Source: Thamnaconus septentrionalis
Lineage: Eukaryota > Chordata > Actinopteri > Tetraodontiformes > Monacanthidae
Length of the DNA stretch: 64,000 bases
Direction of reading: 5' to 3'
Assembly: GCA_009823395.1 (NCBI GenBank)
Contig: CM020516.1
Location: 1,448,501-1,512,500 of the forward strand
A program made the translations under genes and the position numbers. The notes under the pieces were generated by a model. The model did not search any database, was not told where the DNA came from, and saw only the letters and a program-made list of their open reading frames with translations. Below, in pieces: positions 34,626-45,384 of the stretch (position 1 is its first letter; each line of letters begins with the position of its first letter).

Positions 34626-37600
34626 ATGGGAAACCGGGTTGCTCGCGAGGACTACGAATGGGTGTACACGGACCAGCCGCACGCCGATAGGAGGAAAGAA
34701 ATCCTGAGTAAGCGAGTTTATCTTTTTTTCCCCATCATTATTATTATTGTTATTGAGTTTAACTTGTGCTGTCAATATTTACTCGGCATACTTTGGCGTG
34801 ATGTCGGTTAAACGCCTCTGCGATTGCTTATATTACACTGACTCCTTTCTAAACCCTTTATCCCGACCCGTTTATTACGCTAACGGTTCAGAAGCGGCCC
34901 TCAGTCAAGTGTTTGAAGAGAGGCTCGGCCCCCGCAGCTCAAACATCACAAGTTAACCAGTCACCACCTCGAACATGGCAAGGTCCTCGCTAATACGTTA
35001 CATTTTATAACATATTTAGATTTGGACACTTACGCAAAGCAACGCAGCTGCATGAAGAGCTGTGGTTGTGCCACTCCCTGCCAAGGCAACACCGCTGGGG
35101 TTGTTAGGAAACCACAGTCGGCCCGCTTCAAATGTTGCACAACATATATTTATTTTATATTCTTAAAATGAACCGACGACGTAAGTTTCCCTCCCTCAAT
35201 CAAAACCATTTACTAGATATGGCTCAATGAAGGCTTATGTGTTTTCAATGTTTTTTTTTTTTTTTTTTGTTAAATGGGAAACTTGAACGCAACAGCAGCT
35301 GTGACGTAACGTGAAGCCGGGAGTTTGCGCCGGTGCGATCTTCATCGTAAAACGCGCTGACCTTTGGTTGGAGCAAATGTTAGCGGTTTATCTTATTCCT
35401 AATTTTTTTTTTATTTTTTTTTTTTTTTTTAAAGTCAGATTAAGTGGCAGCAGCTCTGCACATTTCGTTTTCAAACTTTACAAAATACTAAGAAAAAAAA
35501 AAGTCTTGCTGTGCTTGCCTGTGCGCGAGCTTCTTCATTCGCTTTACTTTACTTTGCCTCCTCAGTGCACATTGCAGTCCTTTCTGTCTTGGTCTCTCTG
35601 ACATTTCTTGGTCTTTTACTCCAGAAAGTGGATTTGATTTCCTTCAGAATGTCTGCCACCAAAAGTAACGCATCCAAGCTGACGTCACTCACGTGTGAAT
35701 GAAGCCAAGTGAAGGCAACAGGAACCACGGGGGGAGGGGAACTGCTGAAATGTGAACTGTAAACAGGTTCTATCATTGTAGTCTGCACAGTATTTTTTTT
35801 TACCCAATGTGCACGCAATATTTACATATTGTTTATCTATGTGCGTACAATAGAAATTCACACAAGACATAAGAACATTACATTTGACATGATTTCTTAG
35901 CGTGTTGTCTTTTGCTTGTCGGTTTTCTTTTTTTTCTTCTTCTTTTCAAATAGATTTTATTTGTTTTTATCGTAAAAAAACAGAACAGACAAACAACATA
36001 ACAACACACACGTACATGCATACACACTCCGCTTAGTTACGTCAACCATCCTGTACGATGGAGGTACGTTGGTCGGTTTTCTAAAATCAGTGCTCTTGTT
36101 TTATTTTGAAAATGAATTATGGAATTTACCAAAACCCCTCTCCTTTTCTCCACAGCCAAATACCCACAAATCAAGTCATTAATGAGTCCGGACCCGAGGC
36201 TGAAGTGGGTCGTGTGCACAATGGTGGTTGTGCAGTTTTTAGCTTTTTACCTGGTCAAAGATTTGAGTTGGAAATGGGTTCTGTTCTGGACGTACGCCTT
36301 TGGCAGCTGCATCAACCACTCGCTCACCCTGGCCATTCACGAGGTCTCCCACAACACGGCTTTCGGCAACAGCAAGGCCATGTGGAATCGCTACTTTGCC
36401 ATGTTTGCCAACCTGCCCATCGGCCTGCCCTACTCGGCCTCGTTCAAGCGCTACCACCTGGACCATCACCGCTACCTGGGCGGGGACGGCGTGGACGTGG
36501 ACATCCCCACCGAGTTCGAAGGCTGGTTCTTCTGCACGCGCCTGCGCAAGTTTGTCTGGATCATCCTGCAGCCGCTGTTCTACGCCATCCGGCCGCTCTG
36601 CATCAACCCCAAGCCCATCACCCAGCTGGAGGTGACCAACGTGGCGTTCCAGCTCACCTTCGACGTCCTGCTCTACTGGCTGTGGGGCGAGAAGCCCGTC
36701 GTCTACATGCTGGCCGGTTCGCTGCTGGGGATGGGCCTGCATCCCATCTCCGGCCACTTCATCGCCGAGCACTACATGTTCCTGAAGGGCCACGAGACCT
36801 ACTCCTACTACGGCTCGCTCAACCTGCTCACCTTCAACGTGGGCTACCACAACGAGCACCACGACTTCCCCAGCATCCCGGGACGGAGGCTTCCTGAGGT
36901 GAGAGGAGTTCAGCGTTTGTGAGCTAAATTTAGCAACCAGGTTTCAGGGTCCAGCTTACATTTCTGTGCCATTTAACAGTGAGCAAAATGAATGAGGATT
37001 TTTTTTTTTTTTTTTACATTGCTATAATGGCAAAAAACCCACCTGTCTTTGTAAGAAGGAATATATAGACAGAAGAAAAACAAATTCTTTGGACTAATTA
37101 TACATGTTTTATTACATTTTACTAAGATTTGTGACCAAAACTCTTTCACAGAGATGTCAACTCACCATCTCATGATTACATTTTTACACCACCCTTATCA
37201 GTGCTAGCAGTTTTGAAACTTTTTCCAGTAGAAGAAATTTTATTACAATAAAAAAAAAACTTTTTTTTCCCCTCCCTAGTTTTTAATATGGTGTTTAATA
37301 TTTTTAAAATCTAATTTCTATCTGACTCCAGTTTCACCACCATGACATTTAATGCACCTTCTACCCAAGTGGCAGCATCCAGTCCTTATCTCTAGTGGAA
37401 TTTGATCAGACGTGTGTGTGTCATGTGACTCCCCCAGGGCTGACACACACACACACACACACACAGTCAGTGGGCATACAGAACACAGCAGGTTTAGACG
37501 CGTACAGTCTGCCTGCAGAGACCGGCAGTCAGCAGTGTGGACGCACCTTCTCATGCTATGTTTTTTTACTTTACAACATTCTCCACTGCAGATAGACACT

Positions 37601-38137
37601 GAAGGCGTCGCATATAAGATCAAGATGTATGCAATTATGAAGCAAAGAAAAACACGTCCGGCAACTCTAAATATGCTTTTTATGAAAGGCGGCTGTTTGG
37701 AAGAATTGAAATACAAAACGTGTTTGAGTTATTTGACACTTTTATTGTTCATGCGTAGTTTTGATGCCTTCAGTGAGAAGCTGCATTGTCAATGAGTCAT
37801 GAGAATGAAGGTAAAGACCTTCAATTCATTGGGTGAGTCCAAACTGTTGACTGCTAGTGTGAATGCTGGTCTGGGCTTTTTTTTTTCTCCCTTTTATCCT
37901 CTGTAGTTTCAGCAGTGGCGCAGCTTGTACGCTGTTCTACGGCACCGTAGTGCAGTCCGTGAATGTAAAGGTTTTGTTCTTGTGTCCCAGGTGAAGAAGA
38001 TTGCAGCGGAATACTACGACGACCTGCCGCAGTACACCTCCTGGGTGCAGGTTCTGTACGACTTCATCATGGACGACTCGCTCAGCCCGTACTCTCGCAT
38101 CAAGAGGCAGCTGAAGGGCGACGTCAAGCAGGAGTGA
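34626..38137 (+). CDS. degs1: sphingolipid delta(4)-desaturase DES1, 3 exons
   Basis: Converts dihydroceramide to ceramide by introducing the 4,5-trans double bond; a multipass ER enzyme using cytochrome b5 electrons. Exons: 34626-34707, 36156-36898 and 37991-38137. The product is 323 aa, the same length as human DEGS1. It starts [19 protein letters not shown]; the N-terminal MGN is the family's myristoylation signal. The three di-iron histidine boxes are present: HEVSH (about 89-93), HLDHH (128-132) and HNEHH (259-263). Hydrophobic helices flank them ([42 protein letters not shown]). Exon 2 is GC-rich and carries most of the enzyme; long frames on the minus strand and in frame 1 there are shadows. 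An internal ATG at 36119 lies in the intron and is not the start. The C-terminus is basic and ends [14 protein letters not shown]. Confidence 0.97.
34708..36155 (+). other. degs1: degs1 intron 1
   Basis: A 1.45-kb intron with long T tracts (35251-35268 and 35403-35430) and no coding exon visible. Confidence 0.6.
36899..37990 (+). other. degs1: degs1 intron 2 with (CA)n repeat
   Basis: A 1.1-kb intron; a CA microsatellite lies at 37443-37465. Short frames there have no family resemblance. Confidence 0.6.
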
Positions 38138-38510
38138 GTCGGCGTGGCTGAGGCTTTTAACCATTGAAGCTACTGTTTGAAGTCTTAACGGCCGTGTTCC
38201 GCACATTAAACCAAAATTTTCCAATTTTGCCTAATATATTGATGAGACTTTTAGACGTATATGAACTTAGTAGAATCAGCAAATCAATTTCAATGACGTT
38301 TAAGAGAAATTGACTTTCTACACGAAAATATATCGACATAAATTGTTATTCCAACATTTTAAAATTTCTAGTTGAACACTTTTTGTAATGGTGATCATTA
38401 CCGGCGAGCTACTGAAAGACTACTAATATACTTTTTTGCTATTGCTAACTGTCAAACGACGCGTTGACCTGCTTATTAAGGTTTTATGTGGTCAACACAG
38501 CTACTGTAGA

Positions 38511-38516
38511 AATAAA
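38511..38516 (+). terminator. degs1: candidate polyadenylation signal AATAAA, degs1
   Basis: The first canonical AATAAA after the stop (about 370 bp downstream). Variant ATTAAA hexamers at 38205 and 39600 are alternatives. Confidence 0.4.
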
Positions 38517-38637
38517 ACATACATGGAGCTTACTGTCTGAACTGTTGTTTAGGTTACTTTTAATCCTTAAAATTCTCAAATTGAATCCATACATGAATTG
38601 GTCACTGGGGATTGGAGCCTGTTGCTATTGGCACAGT

Positions 38638-38688
38638 CTGGTTGGCTGGTTGGCTGGTTGGCTGGTTGGCTGGTTGGCTGGTTGGCTG
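38638..38688. repeat. 8-bp tandem repeat GGTTGGCT
   Basis: About six perfect head-to-tail copies. Confidence 0.95.
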
Positions 38689-38809
38689 CATCTCCAGAGA
38701 GCCTAGACAACCAGAGAGCCATCACCAGTTCTGGCGAGTGTGTGCAAGGCCAGCAAAGCTCCTGGACTGTTATTCGTGCTGAGTCAATGGCAGGTGGTGG
38801 CAGCCCTGC

Positions 38810-38835
38810 TCTTCTTCTTCTTCTTCTTCTTCTTC
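38810..38835. repeat. (CTT)n microsatellite
   Basis: About eight CTT units. Confidence 0.9.
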
Positions 38836-39332
38836 CTGTTACACAGCAGCCATCACCTCGAGCTAAAAGACCACACGATGATGTTTTAAGACTATTTGTA
38901 AAATGTTTCTGAGGAGGAAAAATGCAACGCCGACAAAGCGTTCTGGCCTGGGACGTCTTATTTTGACCAGGAGTGAGAAGAATAGAATACCTGAATAACT
39001 GCAGTATTACAAACACAAACTCTTGTATTTTGATCTCAACATGTTTTGAATGTACACGTCTTTGACAGCGAAATTGGAGGGTTAATCAATATAGACAAAG
39101 CTTTTTGTGTTACAAGTAGAAGCAGAACAATGTGTAGGTCTTCTAAATGCAAACTGGTCATCACATCACATACCTCTATGTTGCACAATGCCACGACCTG
39201 TGAGCAAGGCATTCCACTGAAATAATATGCATTAGTTTTATTATGATGTATGTTGTTTGCAAATTTTTTTTTTTTGGCATTTCCAGGGTTCCTCCTTCTA
39301 AAATTGTAACATTTAAATGAACAACAACATGC

Positions 39333-39356
39333 AGTGTGTGTGTGTGTGTGTGTGTG
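39333..39356. repeat. (GT)n microsatellite
   Basis: A pure GT run. Confidence 0.85.
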
Positions 39357-39648
39357 GGAGTTTCAAATATATAAGTGCCTTGAAGCTTTTTTGTCTTTTT
39401 TTTTTTTTTTTAACTCCCTTTGTTTTTGTTTCTTTTTATGTTGTTGTTCTGTTGTATTGACAAAATCTCTGTTGTCATTGAACTGATTTGTTACATTAAG
39501 TAAACATTGATGTCCTTTTATTATTTATGATCTACCAACAGAACTTAAACAGCCCTTTGTCTTGGGGAACTTACACCATCCTATGACTTCTCTGATCTGA
39601 TTAAAGGTTTTCTTTGCTACATGTAAATTCTGGTCTTGTTTTTTATTA

Positions 39649-39650
<2 letters not shown>

Positions 39651-39745
<95 letters not shown>

Positions 39746-39766
39746 GTACATATACAGTATATATAG
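39651..39766. repeat. composite (TA)n(TG)n(TA)n array
   Basis: About 43 bp of TA, then about 42 bp of TG, then an imperfect TA run including TATATGTACATATACAGTAT. The flanking TA runs can pair with each other, and the TG core can adopt Z-form DNA. Confidence 0.95.
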
Positions 39767-40649
39767 TGAGCGCAAGACCGTCTGGGCGGACTGTGAGTGC
39801 CCCCTACTTGCAGGCAAGAGAACTGCCTGCCTCTCTCCAGCGCCTCCTCACTGCCTCGCCGAGCAGCACGCGAAACTGGTTACACACTGAAATTATTTGA
39901 TATCGCAGGATCTATTAAAAGCATTGGAAAGAGTGACTCGCTCTCGGCACAGTTTGTGAAGGATTGTGCCGTATTCAGCCAAATAATAAGGAGCTGATGA
40001 GCAACTGTTGAGCATCATCGGATTTATTTGTTAGCAGAAGCAACAAATCAGACAGACAAAAATACAAAATAATAACCATCTGTGTACTGATTTAACATTT
40101 TGCTTTTACATAAATGCGTGGACAATAACAATATATTTTATGTAATTATATATCTTAATATTCAATATATGATAATATAATACAAGTAGTATTTTTGCAA
40201 ATGCAACCTAAAAATGACAACAACACCACCAATAGCAACAACAACAACAACAACAAAAAAATCCATCACAAGATCTGAAGAGTCGGGGGTTGGGTTTACA
40301 AACACTGGAAGTTTCAGTACATGGCAGTTTTATCACTACATGGTCAAATGTATGAACCAGAGAATTAACACAACTGAAGTAATCAATAACACTAGAACAG
40401 GTGAACTATATAACAGGAACTGCAGCAAAAAGTCATGGACTGTATGATGGAGAAGCAGTAATCTGATTTGAAAATGAGCCCTTCGTGTGTTTCCCTTATT
40501 CAATGACATCACGTTTTATATTGATGACTTTCTGTGGAAAAGTATTTAAAAAAAAAACAGACAAAAAACAAAAATAATAGAACATATGTGAACAGCAATA
40601 AATATGAAGCTGCTTAAATTACATTCTCATGACATTTTTTTGCGTCAAA

Positions 40650-40855
40650 ATTAAAGGGGCACTAAGCGATTTTTCACCACTAGGGAGCGCAGCTTAGCAC
40701 AGCCTGTCAACCAAAACAAAGAGGCCAACCAAAACCAAATAACTTTTTGTACTGCCAGTATTCACTTTTATTAATGAATTTATGGGCAGTTTATTTAACT
40801 TTTATCATCATAAAGGTCATAAATCAAGCCTACATTTTACACACAGGACCTTCAA
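40650..40855. mobile_element. third copy of the GGTCCAGTGTG element family
   Basis: The right half matches the elements at 2148-2425 and 3505-3627: 'accaaataactttttgtact', 'cacttttattaatgaattta', 'cataaatcaagcctacattt', then CACACAGGACC with one change from the family end. The left end begins with an 'attaaaggggcactaagcga' stretch and differs from the first copy, so it is either diverged or chimeric. Confidence 0.5.
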
Positions 40856-40979
40856 GACATCCCCTTTTTGCACAATGGAATGGGTAACGTCACTGGCTTC
40901 AGAGTCGCATGTTTGAAAACTTTCCCATGAATCATGAAAGTCTGCATTTTCCGTCATGTCAAGAATCGAATGAGTCCAG

Positions 40980-42524
40980 TTAGTCGACAGATGCGGAGCT
41001 ATTACAGCTGCAGCAGACTGGTGTGAGGATAGAGTCAATCAAATGAATCCTCTTCCACCTGCTTTGCTGGGCGCTGGTAATGGTTTGATGGCTCTTCGTC
41101 TTAGCTGCGTGCCTGGCAGTCTCCTTGATCTGCATTTCCAAGTGTTTCTGGATGGCGACGCCCAACTCCTCAGGGTCCACGGAGGCCCCGTACACCTCCC
41201 AGGTCATCCCCTCTGCGTCCCACTTCACCTCCTTCACTGGGGAATTGGCAGATCCCACCAGCCTCTTTGCCTCATCACATTTTTGAACTTGCGTGTCGGT
41301 GGTTTTACACTGACTCTCGTCTGACAGACAGATTTCTGGAAATATATGAGGATTATTATTCTCCCCTGCCTGCACCCCAAAATCCTTTGTCTGTACGTGG
41401 GCCGTCATCGTCCCTATTTCTCGGGTCATGGTCCTCACGTGACCGCCAGCACCACCGCAGCACCCATCTAAACAAAAGTGTCTCTGGGACTGCTGTCCAG
41501 GTATACAGGGTGGTTTGCGCATCCATGTGCAACTCAGCTCGCAGCATTGAAGCAGGTGTTTCGCGTTCAGGCCCGTCTCACTGACAGATGACGTAAGCTG
41601 AGGCAGGATGAGTTGGTTCAGGACTGAGGGAGGCGCCAGAGACGGATGTTGATCACAGGGTGTTTCAAATGGCTCCGCCGGGTCAAGCAGGCCGTGTTTA
41701 GGATGACAGTGGGCTGGAAATGTCTCCTGGAATGTGGAATGATGGATGTAGGGGTCAAAAGGTTCCATGTTAGGTTGAGATGGAAGAAAGTCCGTATTCT
41801 GAACAACTTCCCTTTGAGGCGCTGCTGTGCGAGAGACATAAACACAACTTATTAGTGGCTTCTGTACAATTTCTTCTCCATTGATTGATTTTTGGCAAAT
41901 GGTGACATTTTTGCACTGCTGCAGTTGCAGCGGGTGCTTGTAGCATGAATGATGATCAGCTCTTCGGTGATTACTACTTTCTTCATGGCTGAAAGGCTCA
42001 CAGATGTCACTGTCCAAAGCCTGGCTGGGGACGAGCTGCTGAAGCTGAAGTAAAGGTCCTGAAAGACCTGCTTGCACAGGTTGGGTGGGGCTTCTCACAG
42101 GATGCTTTTCACTGCCACTCTGGGATTTGGTGACACTCATTCCCAGCTGCTCCACTGCTTCACTGCAGCAGTGTGAGGTAGTTTGTGTTTCTGGCTGAAG
42201 ATGAGGGCAAGCTGAAGTCCAGGAGGAGTCTGATTGTTCCGATGGTCTTGTTACCTCCTCACCTCGCTGCTCAGCACCCTCTGGAACGCTGCTGGTTGTT
42301 GCTCTTGTGGAGGGATTTGTCACATTGTCTTTGCAGAGTTGACTGATGACCTCATCTTGCTTCTCTTGGCAGTTACAGTCTGAATGGCTTTTAAGTGTGG
42401 AACTGAATGCTGCTTGCATGGCGCTTGAGGTCACAACAGGTAGCTGACCAGGTGGCATCGTGTCCAAGGGAACGGTTGCCTCCTGTGGGTGAAGCTCTGA
42501 CACTGGATATCCAGCCGCAGCCAT
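40980..42524 (-). CDS. GPRIN-family protein (G protein-regulated inducer of neurite outgrowth), single coding exon
   Basis: The reading frame is uninterrupted for 514 aa. Most of it is low-complexity and disordered (Ser, Gln, Pro, Thr), which is usual for this family. The diagnostic part is near the C-terminus: [20 protein letters not shown] followed by [17 protein letters not shown], the conserved GPRIN C-terminal domain, then a basic stretch and a Cys cluster (PVCCSC), a likely palmitoylation and membrane anchor. Known GPRIN proteins bind GTP-loaded G-alpha-o/i/z and promote neurite outgrowth at the plasma membrane. Mammals have GPRIN1, 2 and 3; the length and sequence do not let me choose with confidence, so no symbol is given. 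Coding in a single exon with an upstream non-coding exon is usual for the family; an AG is present just before the ATG. Confidence 0.85.
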   Translation of the reverse strand: MAAAGYPVSELHPQEATVPLDTMPPGQLPVVTSSAMQAAFSSTLKSHSDCNCQEKQDEVISQLCKDNVTNPSTRATTSSVPEGAEQRGEEVTRPSEQSDSSWTSACPHLQPETQTTSHCCSEAVEQLGMSVTKSQSGSEKHPVRSPTQPVQAGLSGPLLQLQQLVPSQALDSDICEPFSHEESSNHRRADHHSCYKHPLQLQQCKNVTICQKSINGEEIVQKPLISCVYVSRTAAPQREVVQNTDFLPSQPNMEPFDPYIHHSTFQETFPAHCHPKHGLLDPAEPFETPCDQHPSLAPPSVLNQLILPQLTSSVSETGLNAKHLLQCCELSCTWMRKPPCIPGQQSQRHFCLDGCCGGAGGHVRTMTREIGTMTAHVQTKDFGVQAGENNNPHIFPEICLSDESQCKTTDTQVQKCDEAKRLVGSANSPVKEVKWDAEGMTWEVYGASVDPEELGVAIQKHLEMQIKETARHAAKTKSHQTITSAQQSRWKRIHLIDSILTPVCCSCNSSASVD

Positions 42525-42658
42525 TTAGTGCCTTAAAGTGAGCATACAAAATATTATATCTGAGGATTTTGCAGCTTTAATCAATTCAGAGACAAATGTT
42601 GCAAAAAGGTAAAAAATCAATATACCAAAAATAGTTTGGTATTGAAGGAATATTTCAG

Positions 42659-42678
42659 TTATATATATATATATATAT
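42659..42678. repeat. short (AT)n run
   Basis: TA dinucleotides in the presumed 5' intron of the GPRIN-family gene. Confidence 0.8.
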
Positions 42679-43514
42679 GAATTATACAAATATATATGTA
42701 GAAAATATTGAAATATCTGAAATATTGTATCAAAATGTGACAACATAATATCAAAGAGACTAATTAAAAATATATTTTTCAAAAACTGAATGCTGTTGGA
42801 TGATTTCTGGGATGTTATGGAAAACAAAACAAAACAAAAAAACAACAGTACCGTCAGCTCAAATTTAACATTGCAAAGACAGTGAGGACAGTTTAAATTG
42901 AGCCTGTTTGTTTTTCTTTTCTTGCACTCTAATTCTAAACAAACTGCTCTCTGTCTGGCAGAAAACGAAGAGAAAATATGAATCAAGAAAATGATTTGGT
43001 AAATGTTAAAATGTCTTTGTATTTAAATAGAAACTGACATTGACAGGCTACACACTGAACCTTTACACTGAACAAAGATGACATAGGTCAAGTGGCTGAA
43101 AACTGCAAAGAAACACCTGTGAGCCATGTATGATAAATGCAACTGCAGAATGGAAAAAATACTTGTGATAAAAAAAAAAGGTTTTGATTGAGCTGTTTGC
43201 TAGGTCTGCTGTCCACCATATCCACCAGTGTATCAGTGCAAGTAGTCTACTGAGATAGACTGAAACCTAGACAGAGCACTCCCTCACATTTTGTTATGTA
43301 TATAACAATTATTACAATAGCTGTCGTTTTAGCATTTCAACAGAAAATATGGAAATATGTGCATGAAGACACTGATTAGGGTTCTTGTGCTAAAATATCC
43401 TCATTGGCAGACACTATTAAACAATAAATCAATATGCAATAGCACAATAATTGAATTCACATATTACACTTGTACATATACAATATATATGTACAAATGT
43501 ATTTTCTAACTTAC

Positions 43515-43690
43515 CCCTCCTGGTGAATGACTCGCCAGAGAAAGTGACTGACTCCCTCTTCTCCTCTTTCCTTTTATCTTCAAGATGTTCAACTCTTCAT
43601 CAATCTTCTTTTGCTCAATTTTCCATTCCACCTTTTTGAAGCCTCTGTTGTCAAGCTCAGCTGCATTTTCCTCCCGTCAGCATCAGCAGC
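43515..43690 (-). other. probable 5' non-coding exon of the GPRIN-family gene
   Basis: On the minus strand a purine-rich segment ends at a strong donor (GGAGGG|GTAAGTTA, exon edge at 43515). The paired acceptor would be the AG about 8 bp before the ATG at 42524, giving an intron of about 1 kb. The 5' limit (TSS) is a guess. Confidence 0.4.
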
Positions 43691-44044
43691 CGCAGACTGT
43701 ACACAAGATGGAGACCCCGAGATAATCCTTTGCAACATCTGATTGCAAATGTGAGGATGCAATCTTCAAATCCCTTCTCCTAAGAAGGCTGGTCAGTGGT
43801 TGCCTTGTCTTGCGTTCATGGGAGGCGAGAGTGGGGGGATGGGCAAAATAATGAGAGGGTTTAGACATGCATGCGGCGTCACTGTCTCTGCACGACAGAA
43901 GAAAGCTGGGCTCATGCGTGTGTGAACGTGCACAAAAAAGATAGAAATCTCTGTTTCTGCACCTTTGCCAAAATATTTGCATCAGATGTCAGTTTTGGCT
44001 AATGTTTTATTCTTCCGAGTTGCTGTTCTGTCACAGCTGGTTGC

Positions 44045-44058
44045 GTTGCTATGGCAAC
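44045..44058. promoter_or_regulatory. perfect RFX X-box palindrome GTTGCTATGGCAAC
   Basis: Matches the RFX consensus GTTNCCATGGNAAC-type half sites, with both arms intact. It lies between the divergent GPRIN-family (-) and tk2 (+) genes. RFX factors drive ciliary genes; which gene uses this site is unknown. Confidence 0.6.
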
Positions 44059-44125
44059 CGCAATACTCAAGAGGGCTAAGCTTTTTCCCAACAGTGGGCT
44101 GAAGGAAAACAGGAGACAAAAACAG

Positions 44126-45384
44126 GTAAGTTTGTATACTTTGCCCAGATCAGATGTTAATTATTGACAGATTTGTTTTTAATAAAATTATTCAATTACA
44201 GGGGGACACTTTTCATGAATGAAATTGAGACGCTGTAGCAAGAAGAAGGCAAAGATAGCTAACAGGCAATATGAAAAAGTTAATCATAGTTTAGAGACAA
44301 TGGAAATGTGGCAACGGATGCGTCCGCACTTCAGTCTCCACTCTGTAGCAGATTGAAATGAAAATCTCATCATCCCGACTCTCGAGCAGGTGAGTGTACA
44401 GCTTCCCTCTCAACCTCATTAACCAATCAACTCGTGAGGCCACCCTAGAGGTGTCGTCCATATTGTCAGCCTCTTCCTCCTTGGCTCTGTGGTCCACCCA
44501 CTTCCTGGTCACCCACTTCCACCTTCTCACCTTCGCCCGTGCAGGAAATGTGGTGCTAGCTGCCTCGCTTTGTATGTTTATGTGTAATCTCAGATTTTCC
44601 GTGTTCAACTTTCAATCAACTTTTGTTTGCACTGCGCTGAATCACAACCAAAGGCATCCTCAAGCCTTTTTTTTTTTTTATTTGCACAATCAGGAGACAA
44701 CCAAATGAACCCTGAGCAAACAGAGTCAGGAAAAAGTCTTCACCTTGAAGTTGTGAAAATAAGAAAGGTGCTTGTAGCAATAGGACAGTAATGTACATTT
44801 TCCTTCTTCTTTTTTTTTTTAAATGAAGGACAGAAACTGCTAAAAGAGCACAAAGGAGAAAGGGGAAAGTGTTTGGAGGATAGTGCAGGGCTGGAGTGCT
44901 GTCTCATTAGTGAATCACTTCCTGAACTGATTCGTTCTCTGTCAGTTCACTTTAGCTCTGCAGGTCAGAAGTGGGACTGCGGAGTGATTCGGTCTGGTGA
45001 GAACAAATAGTTTGCAAACTAAACTGAAGCAGCCATCCAATACACCAAACTGCAAACACCAGTTGTTCATGAACGAATCACAAAAAAAAGTGCCGTCCAA
45101 GAACAAAATCAAGCACTCTGCTAGCCAATGAACGATTCGGTGAAATAATAGTTTGAGCACAGTTCTTATTATCTCATTCTAGTAACTCGGTGCACTCAAC
45201 ATAACTGATTTTGAAATCGCTACATTCTAGGTAGAGTCCACATCGGCTTCCGTAGGCCAGGGGGAAAGGACGTAACCGGGGAGTAGGCGGAGTTAGCCTC
45301 AAACCTCGGAAGTGCGCACCGACAACATGGAAACTCATACTCACTTATAGGAATCAACGCTGACAGGCAGCAGCGTTTACCGTC
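44126..45384. other. region between the X-box exon candidate and tk2
   Basis: Begins with a consensus donor GTAAGT at 44126 on the plus strand, so a short exon upstream (ending 44125) is possible. No continuation in frame was found. A minus-strand open stretch at 44291-44608 is of unknown nature. The tk2 promoter is presumably within the last 200 bp. Confidence 0.4.

Larger units (their letters stand above)
38520..40640. other. intergenic region between degs1 and the GPRIN-family gene
   Basis: No gene seen. It is rich in simple repeats: an 8-bp GGTTGGCT tandem array, CTT, GT and a composite TA/TG/TA array. The right part may include the 3'UTR of the minus-strand GPRIN-family gene. Confidence 0.6.

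Noticed and set aside
36106..36897. 263-codon plus-strand frame and 207-codon minus-strand frame over degs1 exon 2
   Set aside because: Both overlap the DEGS1 frame that carries the three histidine boxes; they are His/Pro/Arg-rich shadows of GC-rich codons.
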